From: Candidatus Wolfebacteria bacterium
GTDB taxonomy: Bacteria; Patescibacteriota; Minisyncoccia; Phycocordibacterales; GCA-2401445
Direction of reading: 5' to 3'
Assembly (NCBI GenBank): GCA_002401445.1
Contig: NVTD01000004.1
Location: forward strand, 5,605-44,953
Length of the DNA: 39,349 bases
Shown here: one piece after another, positions 32,627 through 39,349 of the stretch
Numbering within the stretch: position 1 is the first letter of the stretch
How the letters are laid out: every line of letters starts with the position of its first letter
Notes under the pieces: generated by a model
Seen by the model: the letters and a program-made list of their open reading frames with translations, nothing else
Told to the model about the DNA's origin: nothing
The model's database searches: none
Made by a program: the position numbers and the translations under genes

Positions 32627-32794
32627 GCTGCCGGGCAGGGAGTATCGATCCTTACAGGATCTGTACAGGTTTTACTACCAGAGCACTTCTTGTTTGATAA
32701 ATCAAACAATGTCGCCCATTCGCCTAACCGGCGAATATGGGAGAACCTCTTCGATTCCCTACGCGAGCCAAGCAGTTGGCTCGCTGTCTCGGCA
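32627..32794 (-). other. Hairpin-rich segment with tRNA-Gln-like 3' end (pseudo-tRNA or structured RNA)
   Basis: The 3' end on minus is identical over 15 nt to the 3' end of the intact tRNA-Gln (plus 32627-32641 = 32841-32855). TGCCGAG at 32794-32788 could pair with the CCCGGCA end as an acceptor-like stem with one mismatch. Between them lie four perfect hairpins: 32647-32661 (5 bp), 32690-32709 (9 bp), 32718-32736 (7 bp) and 32763-32784 (9 bp). There is no normal anticodon arm. It may be a tRNA pseudogene, an attachment-site scar, or a structured RNA with a tRNA-like cap. Confidence 0.4.
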
Positions 32795-32841
32795 CAATAT
32801 ACGCAGTTTTAAATAACTGAAGTTATGAAAACTTCGTATTG

Positions 32842-32912
32842 CTGCCGGGCAGGGAATCGAACCCCGATTTACGGTACCAGAAACCGCTGTCCTACCGTTA
32901 GACGATCCGGCA
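32842..32912 (-). tRNA. tRNA-Gln (anticodon CTG)
   Basis: 71 nt on minus, starting TGCCGGATCGTCTAACGG. D arm GTCT/AGGAC, anticodon arm GCGGT-TTCTGGT-ACCGT with anticodon CTG (reads CAG), T arm CGGGG-TTCGATT-CCCTG, acceptor TGCCGGA/CCCGGCA with an A-C mismatch at pair 7-66, discriminator G. CCA is not encoded. Confidence 0.88.
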
Positions 32913-33043
32913 AGGGATCTATATCATTGTATTTGTTCTATACTACATCATCCTTAAATAGACTGTGTTGCGGACTGCGACTCATTTCATTCGCATGCAC
33001 TAGTGTTTGTATTCAATCGCAAAGCTCTTGAACAAACACTGAG

Positions 33044-33096
33044 CCTACCGTTACCTGCCCGTTCCGTAACGAAGTGCAGGCGGGGACGATCCGGCA
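33044..33096 (-). pseudogene. tRNA-Gln 5' fragment split by a palindromic repeat
   Basis: Plus 33044-33053 plus 33085-33096 together equal 32891-32912 of the intact tRNA-Gln gene base for base (22 nt: acceptor strand, D stem and loop). Between them a 31-nt palindromic element is inserted. After the D loop the similarity ends, so the rest of the tRNA is missing. Confidence 0.75.
33054..33084. repeat. 31-bp palindromic repeat inside tRNA-Gln fragment
   Basis: Plus strand CCTGCCCGTTCCGTAACG then AAGTGCAGGCGGG. It has the same ends as the element in nth (CCTGCCCG ... GGCGGG) with a different palindromic core (TTC-CGTAAC-GAA). The interrupted tRNA sequence shows the insertion was exact and without an obvious target duplication. 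Confidence 0.75.
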
Positions 33097-33162
33097 AGGA
33101 ATCCTCTATAACATACGTTAAAATAGCCTTTATTTCAAGGATGTTTAGTATATAATACTCCC

Positions 33163-33759
33163 ATGAACTCAGATCTCACAAAAATCCTCTCCTTCACCGA
33201 CATGATTCACAAATTCCGTGCGGTCGAAAGAGTTATACTCGTGCAAGGACAAGATCGAGATGAAAACGACAGTGAGCATTCTTATACTCTCGCAATGCTT
33301 TCGTGGTATATCAACAGTACTTATAAAGCAGGTCTAGACATAGACAAGCTTATTAAATACGCACTAGTACACGATTTAGTCGAAGTACATGCAGGCGACA
33401 CCTATTTCTATCAAAAAGATCCAAAAGTGCTACAGGACAAACATGAGCGTGAAGAAAAAGCAGCCAAACAGTTAAATGAGGAGCATCCTGAATTCCCCGA
33501 ACTACATGAAATGATTGCAGCATATGAAAAACGTGAAGATCAAGAGAGTAAGTTTATATACGCACTCGACAAAGTTGAACCTATGTTTAGTATCTATTTA
33601 GACAATGGACGAACATGGAATAAACTTAAGATTACTCTAGAAATGCTAATCGGCATGAAAAAAGACAAAGTAGCACTGGATCCAACAATTGAAAAGATAT
33701 TCAACGACATGGTCTCACACCTAAATGACAACCACGACGAATTGTTTGATACTAAATAA
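33163..33759 (+). CDS. HD-domain phosphohydrolase (YfbR/HDDC2-like)
   Basis: 198 residues. The HD metal site is visible: His39 in ENDSEHSYTLAML, His70-Asp71 in ALVHDLVEVHAGD, and Asp136 in YALDKVEPMF. Pattern and length fit the YfbR/HDDC2 group of 5'-deoxynucleotidases, which act on dNMPs. TATAAT at 33151-33156 is only 6 nt before the ATG, so the mRNA is probably leaderless. Confidence 0.88.
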   Translation: MNSDLTKILSFTDMIHKFRAVERVILVQGQDRDENDSEHSYTLAMLSWYINSTYKAGLDIDKLIKYALVHDLVEVHAGDTYFYQKDPKVLQDKHEREEKAAKQLNEEHPEFPELHEMIAAYEKREDQESKFIYALDKVEPMFSIYLDNGRTWNKLKITLEMLIGMKKDKVALDPTIEKIFNDMVSHLNDNHDELFDTK

Positions 33760-33836
33760 ACATCCACTCCACTTGTTTCTTTACGAATTCTGCGTAGTAT
33801 ATAAACAGAATCAATCAGCAGGAAAGTAGGTAAAAA

Positions 33837-34037
33837 ATGAGTAAAAAAAGTAACCGCCCAAAAGAGACCTGCCCATCTTGTGGACAACAAATCCAACTAA
33901 ACGGTTCAGGACTTATCAAGTCACACGCATGTAGTGCGAATGAATTGCGCCAAGGTTATAGTAAGCATTGTCCCGGATCTCTCAAAAAACCGGGAGAAAA
34001 AATGGTAATACAGTTTAACTCTCCACAACCTTTTTAA
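33837..34037 (+). CDS. 66-residue zinc-ribbon-like protein
   Basis: Basic small protein with ETCPSCGQQIQ (Cys12, Cys15), SHACS (His30, Cys32) and KHCPGS (His44, Cys45), a plausible zinc site. A GTAGGT Shine-Dalgarno-like sequence precedes the ATG and a terminator at 34063 follows, which supports expression. It may bind nucleic acid; not recognised as a named family. Confidence 0.65.
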   Translation: MSKKSNRPKETCPSCGQQIQLNGSGLIKSHACSANELRQGYSKHCPGSLKKPGEKMVIQFNSPQPF

Positions 34038-34062
34038 TAGTCACCGTGATACAAAAAACGAG

Positions 34063-34091
34063 CGAGATGGAATTTCCCATCTCGTTTTTTT
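34063..34091 (+). terminator. Rho-independent terminator
   Basis: CGAGATGG (34063-34070) / CCATCTCG (34077-34084), 6-nt loop, then seven T. Confidence 0.93.
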
Positions 34092-34117
34092 GTGCCCAAA
34101 TATAGTAAAATATTTAT

Positions 34118-34450
34118 ATGTCCGCATCAAAAGAATTTGTTGAATATATTCTCGACTTACTTTCCCCTATTGATGATGTCACCACAGCGCGTATGTTTGG
34201 TGGTGCATTATTAAAAGTACATGGTAAACAACTCGGCGTACTCTTTGGAGAAACAGTATATTTCAAAGTAACTGACGAAACATTACAGAAACATTATGCG
34301 AGCGAAGGGTCAAAACAATTCACCTATACTCGCAAAGATAAAAAAGACCCTGTAATAATCAAAAACTGGTGGTCAGTTCCTGAATACGCAATGGATAATA
34401 GTGAAGAAATGGTGCGATTGGCAGAAGAAGTTTTGGGTCAAGAGAAGTAA
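34118..34450 (+). CDS. TfoX N-terminal domain protein
   Basis: 110 residues. ARMFGGALLKVHGKQLGVLFGETVYFKV, FTYTRKDKKDPVIIKNWWSVPEYAMDNSEEMVRLAEEVL follow the TfoX-N pattern (MFGG...G..F......L.LK....E....F.Y........YW..P). In Gammaproteobacteria TfoX/Sxy promotes competence gene expression together with a second domain that is missing here. Stand-alone TfoX-N proteins have no settled function. A TATAGT (34101-34106) 11 nt before the ATG suggests a very short leader. Confidence 0.88.
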   Translation: MSASKEFVEYILDLLSPIDDVTTARMFGGALLKVHGKQLGVLFGETVYFKVTDETLQKHYASEGSKQFTYTRKDKKDPVIIKNWWSVPEYAMDNSEEMVRLAEEVLGQEK

Positions 34451-34523
34451 TCAATATAAAAAATATTAATTTACATACTAGCTTTTTCGTTACAACAAAT
34501 ACACATGATTTTATTAAATTTGG

Positions 34524-34628
34524 TACAATATAGACATTAGAGACGGAAGGGGTTTATGGGTTGAGTTAGTATGTTGACCTTTCTGTTTCAGCCTTGGCGG
34601 TTACATTTTCCGCCAAGGCCCTTTTTTT
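34524..34628 (+). ncRNA. Candidate small RNA with strong terminator
   Basis: An extended -10 box (TGG TACAAT, 34521-34529) is followed by about 90 nt without a credible reading frame. The segment contains GGAAGGGG and ends in the hairpin GCCTTGGCGG (34591-34600) / CCGCCAAGGC (34610-34619) plus seven T. No -35 box is seen. The hairpin may alternatively just be the terminator of tfoX. Confidence 0.35.
34591..34628 (+). terminator. Strong rho-independent terminator
   Basis: Ten-bp perfect GC-rich stem, 9-nt loop, CC then seven T. It is oriented for plus-strand transcription, just before the convergent pyrG stop. Confidence 0.93.
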
Positions 34629-36276
34629 ACCTCTTCTTATTCCTCGCAATCGCTGCTTTTATAAAGGCCGTAAACAATGGATGCGGACGGAAAGGTCTCG
34701 CTTGGAATTCTGGATGGAATTGAGTGCCTAACATAAACGGATGTTCCTTTTTAGAAATCTCTGCTATCTCCATTAGTTTCTTGTCTGGAGATGTTCCAGA
34801 GAACACCAACCCTGCTTCTTCTAATTTCTCAATATATTCTGGATTTACTTCGAAACGATGGCGATGTCTCTCGCTTATCTTTTTCTCGCCGTATGATTTC
34901 TGCGCAATCGTACCTTCTTTCAAAACACACGGATAAGCACCTAAACGCATTGTTCCTCCATAGTCCCCATCTTCCATCAATTGTTTCTGCTCTGGCATGA
35001 TGTCGATAATAGGATGTTTTGCGTCTGGTTTTATCTCCACAGTATGTGCATCCTTTAACTTCAAAACATTCCGTGCGTATTCAATAACAAGCAATTGCAT
35101 ACCGTAACACAGTCCAAAATATGGAATCTGATTCTCGCGTGCATATTTGATAACCGCTAGCTTCCCTTCTATTCCTGTCTCACCAAATCCTCCCGGGACC
35201 AGAATGCCATCATATTTCTTCAGAGTGGCCAGCTTCTTTTTATCTTTTTCAAACTGCGCTGACCCAATATAATCAATTTGTACTTTACGATTCTGACTAA
35301 AAGCAGAAAACTTGATTGCTTCAAGAATTGAAATATACACATCTGAAAGGACAAAATTCCCTGAATCAAAATACTTACCAACAACAGCAATAGTTACCCC
35401 ATTCTTTGAACGCTTAGATTTATCAACCAAATTCTTCCACTTTGTCATATTAGATGGTGGACATTTCTCGATATTCAAAACATCACACAGTATTTTCCCT
35501 AATCCATCTTTTTCAAAATTAAGAGGAACATCGTAAATACTCTCTACATCTGGAGCAGAAACAACATGATCTGTTTTTATATTACAAAAAGTGGCAATCT
35601 TTTCTTTACGTTTTTTATCAAGAGCAACCTCACTACGGGCAATAATGATATCTGCCTGAACACCCACACTGTTTAATGTGCGCGCTGCATACTGTGTTGG
35701 TTTTGTCTTCATCTCCCCCACTTTTGCTGGTATTGGCAAATATGACACCATCACAAAAGCAACATCATCAGGATGCTTTGTCTTCATCATTCGAGCTGCC
35801 TCAAGGAAAATAATGTTCTGATATTCACCGATAGTCCCCCCAACCTCTACAATTGTCACATCTGCATCAGCGACCTTTGCAGCTCGCTCAATGCGACGAA
35901 TTACCTCAAGAGGTATATCTGGGACAACCTCCACGTTCTTGCCCTTATACTCGAGGTTTCGCTCTTTGCGAATGACTTCTTGGTAGATTCTACCGGTGGT
36001 CATATAGTTGGTTTTAGAAAGATCTACATCAAGAAATCGCTCATAGTTTCCCATATCTTGATCACACTCATCTCCATCTTTTAAAACAAACACCTCACCG
36101 TGTTCGGTGGGGTTCATAGTTCCTGCATCAACGTTTATATATGGATCAATTTTAAGTGCTGTGACACTAAAACCTTTCGCTTTTAAAATAGTACCTAGAG
36201 ATGACGCTGCGACGCCTTTTCCGACGCCTGACATAACACCTCCTACAACAAATATATACTTACGTTCTTTTTTCAT
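34627..36276 (-). CDS. pyrG: CTP synthase
   Basis: 549 residues, full length. The amidoligase domain opens with KYIFVVGGVMSGVGKGVAASSLGTILKAKG and contains KIDPYINVDAGTMNPTEHGEVFVL and EVGGTIGEYQNIIFLEAARMM. The C-terminal glutaminase domain has PYFGLCYGMQ with the nucleophile Cys and GTQFHPEF with the His/Glu of the triad. It converts UTP to CTP using glutamine and ATP. It follows ftsX by 24 nt and is the last gene of the operon. Confidence 0.98.
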   Translation of the reverse strand: MKKERKYIFVVGGVMSGVGKGVAASSLGTILKAKGFSVTALKIDPYINVDAGTMNPTEHGEVFVLKDGDECDQDMGNYERFLDVDLSKTNYMTTGRIYQEVIRKERNLEYKGKNVEVVPDIPLEVIRRIERAAKVADADVTIVEVGGTIGEYQNIIFLEAARMMKTKHPDDVAFVMVSYLPIPAKVGEMKTKPTQYAARTLNSVGVQADIIIARSEVALDKKRKEKIATFCNIKTDHVVSAPDVESIYDVPLNFEKDGLGKILCDVLNIEKCPPSNMTKWKNLVDKSKRSKNGVTIAVVGKYFDSGNFVLSDVYISILEAIKFSAFSQNRKVQIDYIGSAQFEKDKKKLATLKKYDGILVPGGFGETGIEGKLAVIKYARENQIPYFGLCYGMQLLVIEYARNVLKLKDAHTVEIKPDAKHPIIDIMPEQKQLMEDGDYGGTMRLGAYPCVLKEGTIAQKSYGEKKISERHRHRFEVNPEYIEKLEEAGLVFSGTSPDKKLMEIAEISKKEHPFMLGTQFHPEFQARPFRPHPLFTAFIKAAIARNKKR

Positions 36277-36300
36277 TTATATGGTGATTCTTGCCTACCA

Positions 36301-37227
36301 CTATACCTTAAGATATCGTCTCACTGCAAGGTAACTTGAGACGGAACCGAGTGCTATACCTGAAACCATAATAATCAGGAATATTTCGCCAAAATTACTT
36401 ACGTAATAATTAAAGACGTTAACATCTATAAACAACCTAGCACTTTTGGGACCAAGCCAATAGGTTAGAGGATACAAAATAACAAGAGTTAAAATACCTG
36501 CTACAAATCCATACATAATACCGCTCACAACAAATGGCCCACGTACATACGAATTACTTGCACCAACCAATTGCATAACTGATATTTCCTCACGTGATAT
36601 GTATATAGCCAATCTAATAGTATTAAACGTAATCAAAACAGACATAACAAGAAAGATAGCGGAAACAATAAGTCCAAGAATTTCTATTGTATCTATGATA
36701 TGAGATAGTCTATCAATAACTATTTTTGTCTCGGCATACGTGACGCTCTCAATAATAACAGTGTCATTCTGCGCTATAGCACTATTGGATTCTAGAAATG
36801 TCGCAATTCCTTCGTATTGAGATGGGTCTTGCGCTCGAATATTAAATCGCCCGCCAAATGGATTGTCATCGAGCAAATCAAGTGCTTGTATTTTGGTCTC
36901 ATCGTCCTTGAACTTTTCTCTAAAAGCTAATTCTGCTTGGTCGCGTGTTACATATTCAACCGTAAGAACTTCTGGGAGAGTCTCAAGGGCTGAACGCAAA
37001 GCAAAAATATCGGGCGTAGGAGCATCGGGTAAAAAATATACATTAATATCTACTTTTTCCTTGATTTGGTTCAAGGTTGTATTAAGAAATGTATTTGTAA
37101 ATATAAGCCCTGCAATCACAAGAAGTGTTGTTGTCATTACCAAAACACTTGCAAGGGACACAAATCCACTTCTCCAAAAATTTACAAACCCCGATTTTAT
37201 TATTCTCTGTGCAGTAAGCCAATTCAT
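36301..37227 (-). CDS. ftsX: Cell division permease FtsX
   Basis: 308 residues with four helices. One (about 17-45) is N-terminal. An extracytoplasmic domain of ~120 residues follows (KVDINVYFLPDAPTPDIFALRSALETLPEVLTVEYVTRDQAELAFREKF). Three C-terminal helices form the FtsX/MacB core with ISREEISVMQLVGASNSYVRGPFVVSG. With FtsE it controls peptidoglycan hydrolases during division. 2 nt from ftsE. Confidence 0.95.
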   Translation of the reverse strand: MNWLTAQRIIKSGFVNFWRSGFVSLASVLVMTTTLLVIAGLIFTNTFLNTTLNQIKEKVDINVYFLPDAPTPDIFALRSALETLPEVLTVEYVTRDQAELAFREKFKDDETKIQALDLLDDNPFGGRFNIRAQDPSQYEGIATFLESNSAIAQNDTVIIESVTYAETKIVIDRLSHIIDTIEILGLIVSAIFLVMSVLITFNTIRLAIYISREEISVMQLVGASNSYVRGPFVVSGIMYGFVAGILTLVILYPLTYWLGPKSARLFIDVNVFNYYVSNFGEIFLIIMVSGIALGSVSSYLAVRRYLKV

Positions 37228-37229
37228 AA

Positions 37230-37910
37230 TTATAAAATATATTTTCCTTGTGGATCATCACGGATAATACGTCCACGATCCATAGTAATAACCCGCTGCT
37301 TCAGTGAATCAATAACACCCTTGTTATGTGTAGTAAGAATCACAGTAGTTCCTAAATCATTGATTTTCTTAAAAATCTGCACTATTTCGTATGTATTGAT
37401 TGGGTCCAAGTTCCCTGTTGGCTCATCTGCAATAATAATATCTGGTTGATTAACAATCGCCCGAGCAATCGCAACACGCTGTCTTTCTCCACCAGAAAGT
37501 TCACCGGGGAAATTCCACATCTTGTCTCCAAGATCAACAAGTTCTAAGACATGTGGTACATCTGATTCTATATCCTCTTCACTCCGTCCTGACACCTCCA
37601 TTGCAAAAGCTATATTCTCGTACACGGTTTTGTTTGGGAGCAAACGAAAATCCTGAAAAACAGTACCGACGCGCTGTCGGAACTTGTTCATTTCATCGCG
37701 GCCTAACTTGTGTATATTAAGAGACTCAAAAAAAACCTCCCCTTCACTGGGCTTCTCTTCGGCCAAAATCATTTTTAAGAGTGTTGTTTTACCAGCACCA
37801 GAGTGTCCAACAATAGAGACAAACTCTTTTGGTTCTATGGAAAAACTTATGTCCTCGATTGCTACCGAGTCATCTGCATACTTTTTTGAAACTTTATCGA
37901 AATACAACAT
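37230..37910 (-). CDS. ftsE: Cell division ATPase FtsE
   Basis: 226 residues. Walker A GHSGAGKTT (35-43), signature LSGGERQRVAIARA, Walker B IIIADEPTGNLD, and the His switch TTHNKGVID. The length and VFQDFRLLPNKTVYENIAFAMEV are typical of FtsE. It energises the FtsX complex on the cytoplasmic side. 14 nt after prfB. Confidence 0.96.
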   Translation of the reverse strand: MLYFDKVSKKYADDSVAIEDISFSIEPKEFVSIVGHSGAGKTTLLKMILAEEKPSEGEVFFESLNIHKLGRDEMNKFRQRVGTVFQDFRLLPNKTVYENIAFAMEVSGRSEEDIESDVPHVLELVDLGDKMWNFPGELSGGERQRVAIARAIVNQPDIIIADEPTGNLDPINTYEIVQIFKKINDLGTTVILTTHNKGVIDSLKQRVITMDRGRIIRDDPQGKYIL

Positions 37911-37924
37911 ATCGTTTTATATAT

Positions 37925-38809
37925 CTATTCTACCAAATTTTTCTCCGCAGTAATAAATTCCTCAAGATCACCGTCAAATATACGTGTCACATCGTGAACT
38001 TCAACATCTGTTCTATGGTCTTTTACCATCTTATATGGATGAGTTACATAGGAACGTATCTGACTCCCCCATTCTATCTGTGTCGTAGAACTAATTGAAA
38101 GTCCCTTCTTTTCTTTCTTTCTTTGCTCTTCTTCAAACGTATATATCTTACCACGAAGTATCTCCATAGCTTTATCTTTATTTTGCATTTGACTTCTCTC
38201 TGAATCTGCGTGAACAGAGATATTTGTGGGTATATGCACTATACGCACAGCTGTTTCTCTTTTGTTTACATTCTGTCCACCAGGACCTCCTGATTTTGAA
38301 AGCTCAATATTAAGATCCTCACTGCGAAGCTCTACCGCTCCTGTCTTAGGCAATTGCGGTATTACCTCTACCATAGAAAACGATGTATGACGTTTTTTAT
38401 TGGCATTAAAAGGTGAGATACGAACAAGTCGATGTACACCTGATTCGTTCTTTAATTTACCGTACACCCCTTTCCCGGTAATCTCGATAGTAATATTACG
38501 GAATCCACCCTGAGTATTTTCATTCTTGTGGATTAATGACGCACTCCATCCTTGCTTGTCTATATATTTGTTATACATTTCAAAAAGGATCCGAGAAAAA
38601 TCTTCTGCGTCGTCTCCGCCTGCACCAGCAAATATAGTCATAACGGCATTACCTGCGTCATAACCCTTCTTGCCAGCAATCTCTTGTTTTAGATCATTGA
38701 GGCGCTTCATGTACTCTTGTGCGCGCACTTTGTCCTCCCAAAAATGAGGATCTGTCATTGTTTTTTCTATGTCTTTTATTTCTTCTGACGGAGTCTTTTC
38801 CTCTTTCAT
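37925..38809 (-). CDS. prfB: Peptide chain release factor 2 (short domain 1)
   Basis: 294 residues. The codon-recognition tripeptide SPF (132-134) identifies RF2, which reads UGA and UAA. The catalytic GGQ (177-179) sits in SGGPGGQNVNKRETAVRI. Compared with the usual ~365 residues, domain 1 lacks the opening helix and most of its helical hairpin: MTDPHFWEDKVRAQEYMKRLNDLKQEIAGKKG runs almost directly into AVMTIFAGAGGDDAEDF. No in-frame UGA or CTTTGA shift site precedes the GGQ region, so the common programmed frameshift is absent. Confidence 0.95.
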   Translation of the reverse strand: MKEEKTPSEEIKDIEKTMTDPHFWEDKVRAQEYMKRLNDLKQEIAGKKGYDAGNAVMTIFAGAGGDDAEDFSRILFEMYNKYIDKQGWSASLIHKNENTQGGFRNITIEITGKGVYGKLKNESGVHRLVRISPFNANKKRHTSFSMVEVIPQLPKTGAVELRSEDLNIELSKSGGPGGQNVNKRETAVRIVHIPTNISVHADSERSQMQNKDKAMEILRGKIYTFEEEQRKKEKKGLSISSTTQIEWGSQIRSYVTHPYKMVKDHRTDVEVHDVTRIFDGDLEEFITAEKNLVE

Positions 38810-38832
38810 AAGGGTCAGTATAGCATGAGGAC

Positions 38833-39246
38833 TTATTCCGCTTGTATAAATACTGACATGTGCCTTCTAATTAAAGTAGCAATCGCTACAATACAACTCA
38901 AGGCAAGAATCAACGGTAATATAATTAAAAAGGGAAACAAAACCATACATCCAGCCCCACCGTCACACGCCCAATATAAAAATACAAACACTAGAAATAC
39001 CAATAGATTTACAACGGAAGATGCAGCAAAGAATCTTTCACTCAAAATATATTTTGGTGATCGATACGTCTTAAGGTGTGTATATGAAAGAAATCCCATT
39101 ATTAATGTAAGCACAACTGCAATAATCCACCTCTCTGGTGTAGCTAAACCACCCCCATAATTTATGTACACATGTAAGACATACGGGAGTGGCCAGATAG
39201 CGGCAAGCAAGTACAAAACAAAAAATATCTTATGCATTATATTCAT
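38833..39246 (-). CDS. Four-helix membrane protein, unknown function
   Basis: 137 residues (134 from an alternative ATG at 39237). Four hydrophobic helices (about 5-27, 39-56, 72-92, 100-125), with Cys residues in WACDGGAGCMV at the outer end of helix 3. Not recognised. It is the first gene of the run leading into prfB (23-nt gap) and is divergent from the partial gene at the right edge. Confidence 0.7.
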   Translation of the reverse strand: MNIMHKIFFVLYLLAAIWPLPYVLHVYINYGGGLATPERWIIAVVLTLIMGFLSYTHLKTYRSPKYILSERFFAASSVVNLLVFLVFVFLYWACDGGAGCMVLFPFLIILPLILALSCIVAIATLIRRHMSVFIQAE

Positions 39247-39349
39247 ATGAATATTATTTCATATTTCAAAATATTTATAAAGATGATTGTTATAGGCCTC
39301 CTTATTTCTTTGTGCTTCATTTCTGAAATAATTATTTTCAGATTCTATT
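39247..39349 (+). CDS. Partial hydrophobic protein at window edge
   Basis: From ATG at 39247 the plus strand is open to the end of the window for 34 codons (MNIISYFKIFIKMIVIGLLI...). It encodes a likely signal anchor or membrane helix. It directly abuts the divergent gene at 39246. Too short for an assignment. Confidence 0.35.
   Translation, partial: MNIISYFKIFIKMIVIGLLISLCFISEIIIFRFY

Noticed and set aside
32621-33031. Plus-strand frames of 63-68 codons over the tRNA locus
   Set aside because: They run antisense through the tRNA and its fragments; their translations only reflect the RNA structure.
38700-38835. Programmed frameshift at the start of prfB
   Set aside because: No CTTTGA-type slippery site or in-frame UGA was found; the frame is continuous from the ATG at 38809.

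Overview
The window is about 39 kb of AT-rich, tightly packed bacterial DNA. The gene mix suggests a Candidate Phyla Radiation genome, most likely Parcubacteria (Patescibacteria). The pointers are very short intergenic gaps, many 50-200 residue membrane proteins without relatives I recognise, a release factor 2 with a shortened domain 1, an endonuclease III that has lost part of its Fe-S motif, an ATP-cone/nuclease fusion, a Pif1-like helicase, and very large secreted repeat proteins. The lineage is an inference from gene content. RF2 is present and several genes end in TGA, so the standard bacterial code (UGA = stop) applies.

Layout. 1-3045: the 3' part of an RNase J gene, then an MFS transporter. 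3048-5361: three single-gene cassettes, each with its own terminator and a recognisable promoter. Two of them (a HAD phosphatase-like protein and a small membrane protein) share a nearly identical 5' leader hairpin. A decayed mutY fragment ending at a GGGGTC-type palindrome lies between the first two. 5363-6759 (minus): endonuclease III with a palindromic repeat inserted in frame, a 57-residue Cys-rich protein, and a Lys-tailed membrane protein. 6881-10623 (plus): an ArsR-type repressor with an operator palindrome at its own promoter, followed by a DUF3179 protein, a glutaredoxin, a DsbA-like thioredoxin, a TlpA-like thioredoxin and CcdA. The spacing is near zero, which looks like one extracytoplasmic thiol-redox operon.

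10637-20252 (minus): a long co-oriented run with DUF1761, a DedA/VTT-like protein, the ATP-cone/PD-(D/E)XK protein, a NagZ-like GH3 enzyme, MsrA, an ABC-F ATPase, a GIY-YIG protein, a Pif1-like helicase, a 54-residue membrane protein, a membrane-anchored YiiX-like papain-fold protein and 3-methyladenine glycosylase (Tag). 20320-30709 (minus): a cell-surface island with a secreted metallopeptidase-like protein whose HExxH reads QExxH, a membrane-anchored cohesin-domain protein, a secreted dockerin-domain protein directly beside it, a 2013-residue Ig-repeat adhesin-like protein with a 1893-nt internal duplication, and a LytM-like secreted protein. The cohesin/dockerin pair beside a giant surface protein is the best candidate in the window for an unusual system: a cell-surface docking assembly.

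30748-33162: VOC protein, an RskA-like anchored protein, gene relics, a UBA-like membrane protein and a tRNA-Gln locus. That locus holds one intact tRNA, a 5' fragment split exactly by a 31-nt palindromic repeat, and a 3' fragment capping a hairpin-rich segment. 33163-34628 (plus): HD phosphohydrolase, a small zinc-ribbon-like protein, a TfoX-N protein and a possible small RNA. 34627-39246 (minus): pyrG, ftsX, ftsE, prfB and a membrane protein, apparently one housekeeping operon. A partial gene leaves the right edge on the plus strand.
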